From assembly GCA_947623455.1 (NCBI GenBank), contig OX392527.1, positions 65,113,115 through 65,177,114 on the forward strand: DNA of 64,000 nucleotides, written 5' to 3'. Both the position numbers and the translations under genes were made by a program. Numbering within the stretch: position 1 is the first letter of the stretch; each line of letters begins with the position of its first letter. Below, in pieces: positions 35,937 through 48,612 of this stretch. The notes beneath the pieces were generated by a model, which was given only the letters and a program-made list of their open reading frames with translations, was not told the origin of the DNA and did not search any database. The stretch comes from Mimachlamys varia (taxonomy: Eukaryota > Mollusca > Bivalvia > Pectinida > Pectinidae).

Positions 35937-38492
35937 ATCGATCTAACCGCATATAAGTCCCTGATCTGACCCAGATCATATACGTCCCTGATCTGACCCA
36001 GATCATATACGTTCCTGATCTTACCAAGGACATATACGTCCCTGATCTAACCAACGACATATATGTCCCTGATCTAACCAATGACATATATGTCCCTAAT
36101 CTAACCAAGGACATATACGTCGCTGGTCTAACCAAGAACATTTACGTCCCTGATCTGACCAAGGACATATACGTCCCTGATCTAACCAAAGACATATACG
36201 TCCCTGATCTGACCAAGGACACATACGTCCCTGATCTAGCCAAGAACATATACGTCCCTGGTCTATAAAAGGACATATACGTCCCTGATCTAGCCAAGGA
36301 CATATACGTCCCTAATCTAACCAAGGACATATACGTCACTGGTCTAACCAAGAACATTTACGTCCCTGATCTGACCAAGGACATATACGTCCCTGATCTA
36401 ACAAAAGACATATACGTCCCTGATCTGACCAAGGACACATACGTCCCTGATCTAGCCAAGAACATATACGTCCCTGGTCTATAAAAGGACATATACGTCC
36501 CTGATCTAGCCAAGGACATATACGTCCCTGATCTAACCAAGGACACATACGTCCCTGTTTTAGCCAAGGACATATACGTCCATGATCCAACCAAGGACAT
36601 ATTCGTCCCTGATCTAACCAAGGACATATACGTCCCTGATCTAACCAACGACATATCGGTCCCTGATCTAGTCAAGGACATATACGTCCCTGATCTGTCC
36701 AAGGATATATACGTCCCTGATCTAGCCAAGGACATATACGTCCCTGTTTTAGCCAAGGACATATACGTCCCTGATCTAACCAAGGACATATACGTCCCTG
36801 ATCTAACCAAGGACATATACGTCCATGATCTAACCAAGGACATATACGTCCCTGATCTAACCAAGGACATATACGTCCCTGATCTAGCTAAGGACATAAA
36901 CGTCGCTGATCTGACCAAGGACATATACGTCCCTGATCTAACCAACGACATATACGTCCCTGATCTAGTCAAGGACATATACGTCCCTGATCTGTCCAAG
37001 GATATATACGTCCCTGATCTAACCAAGGACATATACGTCCCTGTTTTAGCCAAGGACATATACGTCCATGATCTAACCAAGGACATATTCGTCCCTGATC
37101 TAACCAAGGACATATACATCCCTGATCTGTCCAAGGACATATACGTCCCTGATCTAACCAAGGATATATACGTCCCTGATCTAACCAAGGACATATACGT
37201 CCCTGTTTTAGCCAAGGACATATACGTCCATGATCTAACCAAGGACATATACGTCCCTGATCTAACCAAGGACATATACATCCCTGATCTGTCCAAGGAC
37301 ATATACGTCGCTGATCTGACCAAGGACATATATACGTCCCTAATCTAGCCAAGTACTTATACGTCCCTGGTTTAGCCAAGGACATATACGTCCCTGATCT
37401 AACCAAGGACATATATGTCCCTGATCTAACCAAGGACATTTACGTCCCTGATCTAACCAAGGACATATATGTCCCTGATCTAAACAAGGACATATACGTC
37501 CCTGATCTAGCCAAGGACATATACGTCCCTGATCTAACCAAGGACATATACATCCCTGATCTGTCCAAGGACATATACGTCCCTGATCTAACCAAGGACA
37601 TATACGTCCCTGATCTGACCAAGAACATATACGTCGCTGATCTGACCAAGGACATATATACGTCCCTAATCTAGCCAAGTACTTATACGTCCCTGGTTTA
37701 GCCAAGGACATATACGTCCCTGATCTAACCAAGGACATATATGCCCCTGATCTAACCAAGGACATTTACGTCCCTGATCTAACCAAGGACATATATGTCC
37801 CTGATCTAAACAAGGACATATACGTCCCTGATCTAGCCAAGGACATATACGTCCCTGATCTAACCAAGGACATATACGTCCCTGATCTAGCTAAGGACAT
37901 ATACGTCGCTGATCTGACCAAGGACATATATGTCCCTGATCTAACCAACGACATATACGTCCCTGATCTAGTCAAGGACATATACGTCCCTGATCTGTCC
38001 AAGGATATATACGTCCCTGATCTAGCCAAGGACATATACGTCCCTGATCTAACCAAGGACATATACGTCCCTGATCTAACCAAGGACATATACGTCCATG
38101 ATCTAACCAAGGACATATACGTCCCTGATCTAACCAAGGACATATACGTCCCTGATCTGTCCAAGGACATATACGTCCCTGATCTAACCAAGAACATATA
38201 CGTCCCTGATCTGACCAAGAACATATACGTCCCTGATCTAACCAAGGACATATACGTCCATGATCTAAACAAGGACATATACGTCCCTGATCTGTCCAAG
38301 GACATATACGTCCCTGATCTAACCAAGAATATATACGTCCCTGATCTGACCAAGAACATATACGTCCCTGATCTAACCAAGGACATATACGTCCATGATC
38401 TAAACAAGGACATATACATCCCTGATCTGACCAAGAACATATACGTCCCTGATCTGTCCGAGGATATATACGTCCCTGATCTAACCAATGAC
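35937..38492. repeat. 27-bp minisatellite (~94 copies)
   Basis: The unit is GGACATATACGTCCCTGATC followed by TAACCAA. Its core GGACATATACGTCC is a near-palindrome. A 216-bp (8-unit) higher-order spacing is visible from the rare variant GGTCTATAAAAGG at 36260 and 36476. Because the unit is nine codons, the antisense strand shows long periodic frames that I do not consider genes. Confidence 0.96.
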
Positions 38493-39960
38493 TAATATAT
38501 GTCAGTTCATGTCTAAAACTAGCTTAACAAATTATCAGGCCCTGTCCCTGTGTTCAGGCGCCATAAAGTATATGAATATGTGTGTATTTTCGCATAGCAT
38601 ACTACAGGCACTGCGTGTTTGCCGTGTTTACAGTGAGTCCGCGTAATGATGAAAATCTGAAAGTATGACTTTGACCACAGCATTACACTGTAAAGTTTTA
38701 TAGGTGCTTTGACATTCATGTTATTTTATAGCTATACATGTATCATGCATTCAGAATAATATCAGATACACTTATATATCTGTAACGTAACTTTATTTAT
38801 CTCCAAGTACAATATGTACCATCACAAACTTAGATAGCAGCTCTAATGTAATTCTGTGGTACCATATATATCTGTACCTTTAATTCTCTCAAGATTTAGT
38901 AATTGTATGCTCCCGTGTTCCATATCTTTCTGCCATTATTTTGTTTCTGTAACATAATTAACTCCTCCATGGATAGATATATTGAACCATTACTTTGGTA
39001 ATATATGTAGTTGTATGAAGACGCAAATCAGGTTCTGGCTATTAGTCTACTTAAAACTAAAGTTACATCGCTGACATTGGAGAGCCTTTTCTCAGACCAG
39101 TGTATATTGTATTCGCTGGTATGCCATTTGAGCACCAACAGCTTTTCACTGTAAAACTGACTTATAAAACTAACTAAGCACTATCATAGTGTCACACATT
39201 ACATCACATATTACAAATACAAGTATGAGTAAAATGTACAATGGTAATCAAGACCACTTTTAAATTGATGAAAAGCCTTAATTGTCATATTAGGATCAAA
39301 CTTATGTGTCAATATCTGTCAGCAGCATGTATCTGCAATTATAAGTAAAGGTCATACATGTATACGGTGTGATGACCTGTTCCCAACTAACAATCAGGGG
39401 CCCCGGGGTTATTATCAGGCCTTTTAACCTGATACATGTTGACCAGGAGGAGTTGAGGCCTGGGGGGGGGGGGGTCTTTATCTAATAAGACGACCAAGTG
39501 TAAGCCTGTCTAAATCTTCACATCTGATCTGACCTGATACAGACACAACATTGAATAGGGAGGGGACGGACAACACCCAATTATCAAAAGCCATTCATTG
39601 TTTATTGTGTTTTGAGGTTGTTGTAGTTTGAAAACTTTCAAATGTGAAGCAGTAATTCTTCTTCACGTTATACTTGAATGTCTAATGTTTTAATTAAAAT
39701 ATAACAGTCTTATAACATTATATATCCATTCTGATCAACTAATTTTATAACACATTTCATACAAAGATTAAACAGCAGGCATAGTCTATATTGCTAGTTA
39801 AACAACTAAGTAATGACACTTTATATAAACATATACAGCAACAAATATATTGATTGATTGATTTAAACAGATACATATACATGTATATATATTTTGTACT
39901 ATCTACAATTTAAAATGTAATATGAATGTGGCCCTATATGTAGAGTATTAATGCCTGATA
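38493..39960. other. no gene seen
   Basis: AT-rich, with a 12-base G-run near 39463-39474. Nothing else stands out. Confidence 0.4.
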
Positions 39961-39974
39961 GGACTTCAGGTAGA

Positions 39975-40100
39975 CTTGGCGTGGACCAGGAGTGCACTCT
40001 TAGTTCATCTGGAGTCCAAACGGAGTGCACTCCAAGTTTACCTGGAGTCCAAAAGAGTGCACTCCAAGTCCAAACAGAGTGCACTCGGTGTGCACTTTGT
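39975..40100. repeat. cluster of GAGTGCACTC palindromes
   Basis: The perfect 10-bp palindrome GAGTGCACTC occurs at 39990, 40023, 40055 and 40077, followed by a near match GTGTGCACTT. The spacer contains repeated (C)TGGAGTCCAAA. It is a short degenerate ~32-bp tandem array. Confidence 0.8.
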
Positions 40101-40559
40101 GTAACCTTCAGTCTACACTCAAATGTAGTTCGTCAACATGTACGAAAACAAGCGATAGAGAGCAATATTACATCCAGATCGTCAATCAAATATCTCTCGT
40201 TATATTAGCAGGGAGATATCCGGATTATCGAGGGTCCATTTTACATATTTCGGACGTATTGTCAAAAATAAGAAAAGCAAATTTATTCTTTAATCGGACA
40301 ATGCAGATGTTTGTTTTCTTTGTATCTTTCTTTTCTGAGATTATCAGCATCACTGGAATGTGTCGTCAGGTACGTACAAATAAACAGGAAACTATGTAAT
40401 GGATGCTTTGATTAAAGCCTATTGAACAATGTGTCGAGAAAAGAATTTATTTTATAGACAATGTTTCTTAATAAACGTATAAATAACTAAAAATGTCACT
40501 CACATTAAAAAGTTAAAATATTGACAAACAGTTACATCTTCTGTATCATTGAACAAGCA

Positions 40560-43500
40560 TATAAATACAATACAATACAATACAATACAATATATTTTAT
40601 TAAAAGTGTCACATGTCAATTTTACATATAAAATTACATAATATAAGCATATTATAAAATATACAACATTTTATTAAGATTGACAACCAGCCTATTAAGG
40701 CTTACGAGACACTAAATATTGTAGTACCTGTACAGCTAGATATGGAAACTATTTCACTGTTGTTAAGAAAGTGGTGTTTAAAAACACATTCTTCTGCGAT
40801 ACATCTTGTGAACTGTGCTTGCTAACATGTATTGCAAATTGGATTCATTCATTAAAATATTGAGCTTCTGTACATTATTTAAAAAGTTAAAATATGGACA
40901 AATCTGTTCAGCTATGGTAAAAAGATGAGCTCTGATATCTGAATAAAAATCGCATACAAGTAAGAAATGACATTCGTCTTCTATACAATTTAGATCACAT
41001 AATGTACAAACCCTATTTTCTAAAGCTATTATGGGACGAGAATACCGACCCGTCTCAATATTCAACTTTAAATTGCCGCTACGGAATTTAGCTATAACCT
41101 GTCTATATCTGAAATCCATAATACTAGAGGCATATGTTTCGGTATGATTACTGGTTTTATACAACCTATACGTTCTCAGCTTATTGCCATTGTTACATTT
41201 TTTGTCATTGTGTAACTCGTTAAACCATTTTAAATTATCGACACTTATAAAATGATACTTAATTAACTTGATACATTCTTTGGTAGATATTAAAGGATTG
41301 CCGATCAGTTGATCTAGGTTATTGTCTCTTAGTAGGTGCACAACTCTGCTATCCCAACTGCCTTTGATAGAGAGTGACCAATTATGAACTTTTTTCAATA
41401 GTCTATTTTCCTCTACGGATTTTAAATATATCCACAGTCTACAAACTTCTACTTTCTGGTTGAATTCGCAAGAGTTCCATCCAAGATCGCCTCGTGCGGC
41501 GATATTGGACCCGTTTTTTCCCGTTCCGAGGAAGTATCTGCACGCGCGGTTTTGCACTGTTTGAACGAAACGGTATTTGTTATGTCCCAATAGCGCTCCA
41601 CCATAGAAAAGAACAGGTTCCACTAGAGACGTGTATAGTTGTTTGAAAACTGCCAGCGACATCCCTCCCGCGAATTTCGATTTAGTTATAACTGCACTTA
41701 AGGCTCTATTTGCTGATTTAGCTAACTCACGCACTGATACCGTCAGATCCAGATATTCTGTAAACCAAAATCCCAAGTATCGATAACGATCAACATATCC
41801 AATATCCAAATCTCCACACTTGAAAACGAAAGTAGATCGAAGACTTGAGGGGTTTCTAAAATGGATCACTTTTGTTTTATCCTTGTTAATCGAGAGTCGC
41901 CATTTATTACACCAATTACGTAGACATTGAAGCATCCTTTGCAGCGAAAGTTCGTCAGAAGCTAGTAGCGCGATGTCATCCGGGTACATTAGAAGCGAAA
42001 TCATGTTGTTGTCGAATTTTACTCCACATTGTAAAGCCTTAATGTCACTCGCCAGGTCGTTCACATAGATAGAAAATAGAGCAGGCGAGATATTACAGCC
42101 TTGTTTTACTCCTTGTGAGACGTTGAACCAGTCGGTGACGTAATTATTTAGACGTACTGCACATCTGACGTCACTGTATAACGATTTGACGGCGTCCATG
42201 AAAGCTCCGTCGATACCGATTGCGTATAATTTATACCACAAGCACTCGCGGTTAACGGTGTCAAACGCCTTCCGTAAATCAACAAAGCATACAAAAGTCG
42301 AAAGTTTTTTCAATTTCCTATTATTGACGATATTATAAAGAGAATAAATGTGATCCAGGCAACTTCTTTTCCGACGAAAACCATTCTGTTCGTCTGCCAG
42401 TACATCGTGTAAGTCTAGCCATTTGTTTAATCTTTGGCCGAGAATGTCTGTGTAGATTTTACAAGGAATAGATAGTAATGAAATTCCGCGGTAACTAAGA
42501 GGATCTGTGGGATCTTTGGTGTCCGATTTCGGAATTGGCTGTATTATTCCTGATGACCAGTCACGTGGTATCTCTCCATTAACGAAACAATGTGTAAATA
42601 TTTTAAGGAGAGCGTTAACGCTAACATCGTTACGAAGTACATCCGCTGGAATATTGTCGAAGCCGGTTGATTTTCCCAGTTTTGCCCTGTATAGAGCGGT
42701 TTACACCTCCTCACGTGTAATTACGGCGTTTAATATGGTAGTATCTAAGGGACGACCCGGCCCGGCGGCACCATCCCTTAAACATCCCTTTATTGTTTCC
42801 AGATGGGCATCATCAAACGTCTCCGTAGTAGCAGTACCATTGTATAATGTTTTGTATGATGACTGCCAGTGCTTCAGAACACTGTCCACGTTTGATACAC
42901 TATTGCCGTCGGAGTCGGTCACCGTCATTGGTATGCGAGATGAGCGGTCATTTGCCATACCATATTTACCAATTTCTCTCCACAACTCCCGCGATTTATT
43001 CTCAGAATGTAGGTCGTGTAATTTTGATGGCTCCTTAAGTTGGTAGCGACGTTTTGATTTTCGGTTCAGTTTGTCGAATTTTTTACGTTCATGTAAAAAG
43101 TTGGTCTTAAGCCTCCTTCTCGTAGTCGCGTGTCCCTTACACTTTAACCATTCGCGTTCCTTTTCCCGCGCTAAATTACACTGGAGTTCCAAATCCTGAT
43201 TCCAGTAAGGTTTGTATAATGATTTCTTGTGTTTCTGTGGTATAATTTTTGTTACTTTACTTTCCATATGTTTGTCCATTTGAGATATGATAAATTCACT
43301 GAAGTCAGTATAAGCCTTATTTACATCACTAAGTTGATTAATGTCATGTTCTATTTTCAGTAATGTTGCTGTAATGTCCTCACGATATACTTCGCCGTTG
43401 AGAAAGTCGGGGGGGGGGGGAGCGAAGATAGGATATAACGCTTTTTCTTGGTACTGTTTTGAATGACATTTTCCTTTTCAGTTATGTTCACTTTCGTCTG

Positions 43501-43660
43501 CAGTGTCCAGTGTAGTACTGAGTGGTCTGGGACACTATCATGTCCACGCAGACCCAGTTCATCTATAGTGTCCGATATCGTCTTTACCTTAAAATCACTG
43601 TAAAGAGATAATTGTTCGTGTGGGACTATGACGTAGTCAACGACTAAAACGATAAATGGT
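40560..43660 (-). mobile_element. 5'-truncated non-LTR retrotransposon (LINE)
   Basis: Minus-strand element containing the end of an APE-type endonuclease, a full reverse transcriptase and a C-terminal Cys/His motif, followed by a ~190-bp 3' UTR. It ends in a (TTGTA)n microsatellite (plus strand AATAC repeats at about 40566-40593), typical of LINEs primed on simple repeats. The 5' half of the endonuclease and any ORF1 are missing. The clade (Jockey/CR1/L2-type) cannot be settled by eye. Confidence 0.85.
40778..43655 (-). pseudogene. LINE endonuclease (C-terminal part) - reverse transcriptase ORF, disrupted
   Basis: In order on the minus strand: the endonuclease end with VVDYVIVP and the catalytic-type PDHS; a linker rich in K/R; RT motifs KSTGFDNIP, YRGISLLS, EQNGFR, VDLRKAFDTV, QGVKQGCNISP and the catalytic MYPDD; and a C-terminal CTLCDL...ECHFLLVC finger. 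Three lesions are seen. The frame breaks at a 12-C homopolymer (43409-43420). A TAA stop at 42703-42701 interrupts REEV/TALY in an otherwise continuous frame. The conserved YADD-type box reads YPDD (proline for alanine). Together they indicate a dead copy, although the homopolymer break could be a sequencing error. Confidence 0.85.
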
Positions 43661-45255
43661 ACATAAATGTTGGGGTTTTTTCACGTGAATACCATGAATC
43701 TTACTTGATTATAGTCATCTTGAATGATTAAAAATGTGATTCTATTACGTCAGTTTAAAAGTTCATTGTCCGTTCACCGGGTACAGCTGATTACAGGTAA
43801 AACCCTACAGGTAAGATGCGTTGGTTGTCCCGTGGTCAGGGAAATAACAGCCCCGAGCACAATTCCATACATTCCCCCGTAATCAGGGTGTGTTCTCCGA
43901 ACGCCAACATTTTTTTTAACAATAGGTAGGTGTTGTTTTTGAAAACAATGGGAAGTCAATTATATACTGTTTCATATAAACTGCCCTTTTCACCTTACCT
44001 GTGATTTACCTGTGAACTCACCTTACCCAAGATTTAACTGTGGACAGTCAGCACCACAATTGCATTAAATTATACATTTTTTTCAAAAATACAAGGATAC
44101 ATTTATAAAGAAATAAAAGAAAATTATCGAATGAGTAATCAGCAGGTAATTGTAAATAAAATACAACCCAGAGATAATCATATATTGAAGAAATAAAGAG
44201 AAATATAGAAAAGTATTCAATAAAGTATAATTAGTCTTAAATTGTTAGAAATTTGTTTTAGTTATCTAGGAATTCTGTTGATATATAACAGAAACTTCTT
44301 GACAACACAAGAGAAAATAGCTGAACAAAGTTGAAAAGCTTTATTTGGAATTATGAATGTTTTTAAAAGAAAATATTTCAATTTTGAAACCCAACTAAGT
44401 TTTTGTTACACTTTTGTAAGTAGCATTTTAAGTTTTGTATCTGAAGTGCGGGGGGTTTCATTCAGCACCTAATATTGAAAAAAAAAATACATCTAAATTT
44501 TTGTAAGAGAATTTAGGGGTTAAGAAAAGTACTCCAAATATCATGATCAGTCATGAATTAGGAAGACTTTCATTTATTATGATTCGAAAGTTTATCACTT
44601 TCAAATATTTGCTTAAAGTTAAAAACTCGGACAATTGTATGTTATGATGAAATGGTTGAAAGGGGCACTGCATGAGTGGACCGAAAGTATAAGAAACAAT
44701 CTGTTAAGAATAGGTTTGGGATATGTGTAGCAAACAGAAAATACAGATATGAAGGTAAAGCATTAATCACTATTTAATATAGAGTGACAGATATTTTTTC
44801 AATAATGTATTGACTATTTAAATGTGTCATCAAAATGTTCACTTGGAAAATTCATTAGTGGTAATTTTGTCTTTAAACCGAATTTAACAAATCCTATTTG
44901 TTTAAAGAAATGGCAAAAATCAGATTGTCGTCTCATAAACTGAATATTGAAATTGGACAGTTTAATCATAAAAGATCAAATTAATAGGATTTGTATGTAT
45001 TGCGACAGTGGATTGTACCGTTTTGTAATAAAACACAGTCATTATGAAAAACGTTTCATCAAACTGTATTATCATAGAAAACCTAATACGGCAAAAATGT
45101 ACAAATTTTTAAAACCAGCCAAGGATCTTTCAAATTTAGGTAACTTTATTGTCCTATGTAACAAAAGACGATTGAATACATTTTAATTGAGTGAAATACC
45201 TCTCTACACTATCGCTATGGTTGTGTCTTAAATTGTGGTCTGTGCGTGTCCGAAC
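43661..45255. other. left arm region around the Tc1 insertion; no gene seen
   Basis: Mostly AT-rich. The segment 43796-44000 is related in inverted orientation to 47355-47500. An open frame at 44947-45186 (79 codons, Cys- and Tyr-rich) has no recognised family and may be a fragment of an older element. Confidence 0.35.
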
Positions 45256-46801
45256 TATACTGAAACGAAAAAGAAACGCAACATGGAAAATTGTGATTAA
45301 TTTTGTATTAAATATACATATCTGTATAAAAATCGCCGATATAAACTTGCAACCTGCCTAACACCCATACCAATCTTCAAAATCACCCAAGTGTGACTAG
45401 AGACCTATGCACTTCCAGCGCGGTCAAAACATCAAAAACCGTGCCTGTACAAACATATGCGTTCTTTTTTCATTCAAACCAGTATCAATTCATCACTAAC
45501 ATTGAGCCACATCATCGCCAATACTTTTGCAAACAATAATTCCTTTTACAATTATGCCACGGTTATCAAAGGTTGATAGAGGACGTGCTATAGCGATGCT
45601 TCTGGCAGGGAACACGCAACTTCACGTCGCTCGACAATTCAGAGTTCACAAATCGACTATTAGTCGATTAGTTTCACGTCTTAACGCAACAGGAAGAGTC
45701 GATGACCAGCCGAGATCAGGACGTCCACGCGTAACGTCGCGACGTCAAGACCGGGTTCTTAGGTTGGCACACCTGCGTAACAGGAGATTAACGGCCGCTG
45801 AAACGGCAAGGAATACGATTGGTAATCATAACCGTCGAATTCATCCCCAAACAGTGATCAACAGACTGCGTGAGGCTAATTTGCGTGCAAGGCGACAGTA
45901 CGTTGGTTTACCACTAACACCGCAACGTCGAGCACGTCGTATGCAATGGGCAACGGCACATATGCCCAGACGTTTTCCTATGAGACGTTGGAGGTCTATG
46001 CTCTTCACCGATGAATCTCGATTCACGTTATTTCGAGCAGATGGCCGTCAACGTGTGTACCGGCGTCGAGGCGAACGTTTTGCTGACGCCTGTGTTTTGG
46101 AACACGACCGATTTGGGGGTGGATCAGTTATGGTTTGGGCGGGAATCTCCCATGGTTTGAAGACGCCTTTGGTGATAGTCAATGGGAATTTAACGGCCGT
46201 ACGCTATCGGGATGAGATCCTTAGGCCCCATGTTGTGCCGTTTGTTAGGCAGCATCATCTAACCTTTCAGCAAGATAACGCAAGACCACACGTTGCAAGA
46301 GTCTGTAGAGACTTTCTTGCGACACAGAACATTGCTCCTATAGATTGGCCTCCATATAGCCCCGACCTGTCCCCAATCGAGCATTTGTGGGATGAATTAG
46401 ACAGAAGAATTCGAAATCGCCGTAACCCCCCAAATACCCTCCCTCAGTTAGCAAATGCACTCGTCCAAGAATGGAATAACATTCCAATACGGAAAGTCAA
46501 TGCCCTGATGAACTCAATGCAACAAAGAATTAGAGATGTGATAACTGTTCGAGGAGGACACACACGATATTAGGGCACGGTTTCAAAACTGCTGCCATTT
46601 CAACTTGGATTCACGTAGGGTACTACCAATCATGACCTTCTAGCAAAGTGACCTGTTCTTAAAAATCTCTAAATATTGAATAAGGATGTTACATCAATAT
46701 TCAATATTAACTATTTCATATGAAATTTAAACATAATGCTCACAATTATTATTTTATTAAACCTACAATTTGAAGTTGCGTTTCTTTTTCGTTTCAGTAT
46801 A
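45256..46801 (+). mobile_element. Tc1/mariner-type DNA transposon, apparently complete
   Basis: Perfect 23-bp terminal inverted repeats, CTGAAACGAAAAAGAAACGC plus AAC, start at 45260 and end at 46797. They are flanked on both sides by TATA, consistent with insertion into TA. One intact transposase gene fills the interior. Perfect ends and an uninterrupted gene indicate a young copy. Confidence 0.93.
45554..46573 (+). CDS. Tc1/mariner transposase (DD34E), intact
   Basis: 339 residues from ATG (MPRLSKVDRG), a usual length for Tc1 transposases. Residues 1-45 form a helix-turn-helix DNA-binding domain (VARQFRVHKSTISRLV). A GRPR AT-hook-like motif lies at residues 56-59, then a second HTH region (about 70-115, HPQTVINRL). 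The catalytic triad is FTDES (D153), QQDNARPH (D241) and SPIEHLWDELD (E276), giving 34 residues between the second D and E, i.e. DD34E. It catalyses cut-and-paste transposition at TA sites. The ATG at 45554 is preferred to the in-frame ATG at 45527 because the HTH begins right after it. No stop or frameshift is seen, so activity is plausible. The protein is arginine-rich. Confidence 0.95.
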   Translation: MPRLSKVDRGRAIAMLLAGNTQLHVARQFRVHKSTISRLVSRLNATGRVDDQPRSGRPRVTSRRQDRVLRLAHLRNRRLTAAETARNTIGNHNRRIHPQTVINRLREANLRARRQYVGLPLTPQRRARRMQWATAHMPRRFPMRRWRSMLFTDESRFTLFRADGRQRVYRRRGERFADACVLEHDRFGGGSVMVWAGISHGLKTPLVIVNGNLTAVRYRDEILRPHVVPFVRQHHLTFQQDNARPHVARVCRDFLATQNIAPIDWPPYSPDLSPIEHLWDELDRRIRNRRNPPNTLPQLANALVQEWNNIPIRKVNALMNSMQQRIRDVITVRGGHTRY

Positions 46802-48592
46802 TATTGGGTTGTACATATCTATTTGTATTTTGCATTGTATATATGCACATGTATGTATATATCTTGTACTGATAAACCGTAAGGTTTAAGGTAATAAATG
46901 AATTGAATGGTTAATAAGCTGACCTAATGAAAACAATACCTTTGATTAAATAAACCTCACTTTCTATGGGTATTGAATTATTGAGCAAGTTGGAATTTAA
47001 TAAGTCATACATATCCAAGCAAAAATGTACTAATTAAAATGAAGTAATTAAATTTTAATTGGCATCAAGACCTTATAAAAATCAATAATAAAAACCTATT
47101 AAATTAATCACCGATTATATACAAAAATATTTTTACAACAGTATCTTTTAAAAGTAAGAATTACAGTCAGAAAATAATTCAATGGTGAATTACAAAGTGT
47201 TATTTTTTTCTAGAAAATTATCTTAAGCATTGAATTTTAATTAATAATCACAAATCTTATAATAGTTACATTATTTATTACTTACACAGTTTAATATTTC
47301 CGATTAAAAAAAGTATCATGAGGATAATTTTATGATATTTTTTTAATACTTGTGCCTGAGCACCAACAGGTAACTTTTACAGGTAAATTTACCTGTTGGA
47401 ACTGAGACTACTTTAAGGAAAAAGACTATAACCCCTATCACAACAAACTACCCTGTAGGCAAATTAAAAATGTTGGCGTTCAGAGATACACCCGTAATCA
47501 GGAGGTGTCAAAAATCAGTCAAGCGTTTCTGGTCGAGTGTGCCATTGAACACGTTATCTCCCAGTCCCCGATACGGTCGTTAGTGTTAATTGGTCAGCTG
47601 TGAATTTGACTTACGGATGCCAGAGACACTCAATTTGTAAAAGCCAGTAGGTAATGACTTCATGTCATATTCTAATGAAGGGAAGCTAATCTTTATTCTA
47701 TCTTATGAAGAAAGTTATAGATCAAATAAATAAAAAAAATAAATAAATGTAGTGCCAGAGCCCTTGCATAAATCCTAAGCAGACAAAGAAACTTGATTAA
47801 GCATTAACAAATAATCATAACTGTTAGATTATTTCAGCATATTTTGTGTTTTAAATAGGTCTAATGTGTATTTGAACTTTCAACAATGTATTGCGAGTTT
47901 TGTTAATATATATGTATCTGTACGTGCATCAGAGGTTTTACATATTATTGCATGTGTCGGTGTACATTTAAAATTTCATATATGAAGTTGTAGCAAATTA
48001 CATCAACATGTATTGAGCACAAAGGAACAAAGGTCTTGTAGTTTTGCTACTCAATCTAATTTTGAGGTGTTGTCTGTAAATCGTTAGCGGTGCAATATCT
48101 TGACCAGCTCGGGTGATACGTTTTACCAGAGACTGCTTGTTTGTTTGAGTAGGGACGCTATATCTTACCAGTGACGTATTATCACTATAGATATATGACT
48201 GTGGTCTTGACTTTTATTATAGAATACAGCATATAGTTTTATACATGATAAAACATTTAACATTCACATGTAATGTACAAGACGGCGGGGACGATTCTAT
48301 ACAAATACATATATACGTGTCTGTTCATACGTGTGTTCAGTAGTACTTACAACGTGACCAGCATAGTGTGGTATGTTTCTGTACCGATGTTATCTGACAT
48401 TGGCCCGGGCATTAGACACCTGTATCTTCGGTACTGTATACTCAGCAGCACATACCCCTCGGGGCATGCTATAACGTTTCTTTAGTACCAGGGATCCGAC
48501 AGATAAGATTTCCATATATATGATCGATAAAGAAATTGCATATAAAGACTTAAAAATTACATTAGTAAGTATACACATGTATTATCTTTTTA
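46802..48592. other. no gene seen
   Basis: AT-rich sequence apart from the inverted arm at 47355-47500. A hairpin-like CCAACAGGTAA...TTTACCTGTTGG lies at 47366-47398. Confidence 0.4.
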
Positions 48593-48612
48593 CAGGGACG
48601 TATATGTCCCTG
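48593..48612. repeat. solo CAGGGACGTATATGTCCCTG near-palindrome
   Basis: A 20-nt near-perfect palindrome equal to the core of the 27-bp minisatellite unit (reverse complement of GGACATATACGTCC with flanks), lying 10 kb outside that array. A related half site, CATATACGTCCCTGATC, lies at 48798-48814. Confidence 0.7.

Larger units (their letters stand above)
30462..36649. repeat. long direct duplication, copy 1
   Basis: From GTACAGATCTGG at 30462 onwards, the sequence is repeated at 57812-64000. The only difference I noticed on reading is the length of one G-run (31359 region, nine versus ten). The matching copy is cut by the window end, so the duplicated unit may be longer. The copy holds a MITE, a SINE tail, a hairpin and the start of the 27-bp array. 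Confidence 0.95.
43796..47500. repeat. inverted flanking repeats around the Tc1 element
   Basis: The reverse complement of 43880-43917 (AAAAATGTTGGCGTTCGGAG and on to ACACACC) matches 47466-47490 (AAAAATGTTGGCGTTCAGAG, then ATACACCC). Further inside, both arms carry repeated ACAGGTAA/TTACCTGT motifs (43980-44040 and 47366-47398). This suggests the ends of an older ~3.7-kb element into which the Tc1 transposon inserted. Confidence 0.45.

Noticed and set aside
35932..38488. Minus-strand frames reading MSLVRSGTY-type nonapeptide repeats
   Set aside because: Periodic translation of the 27-bp minisatellite; no flanking coding sequence.
44947..45186. 79-codon Cys/Tyr-rich frame
   Set aside because: No family recognised; likely a fragment in old repetitive DNA. 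Mentioned only as context.
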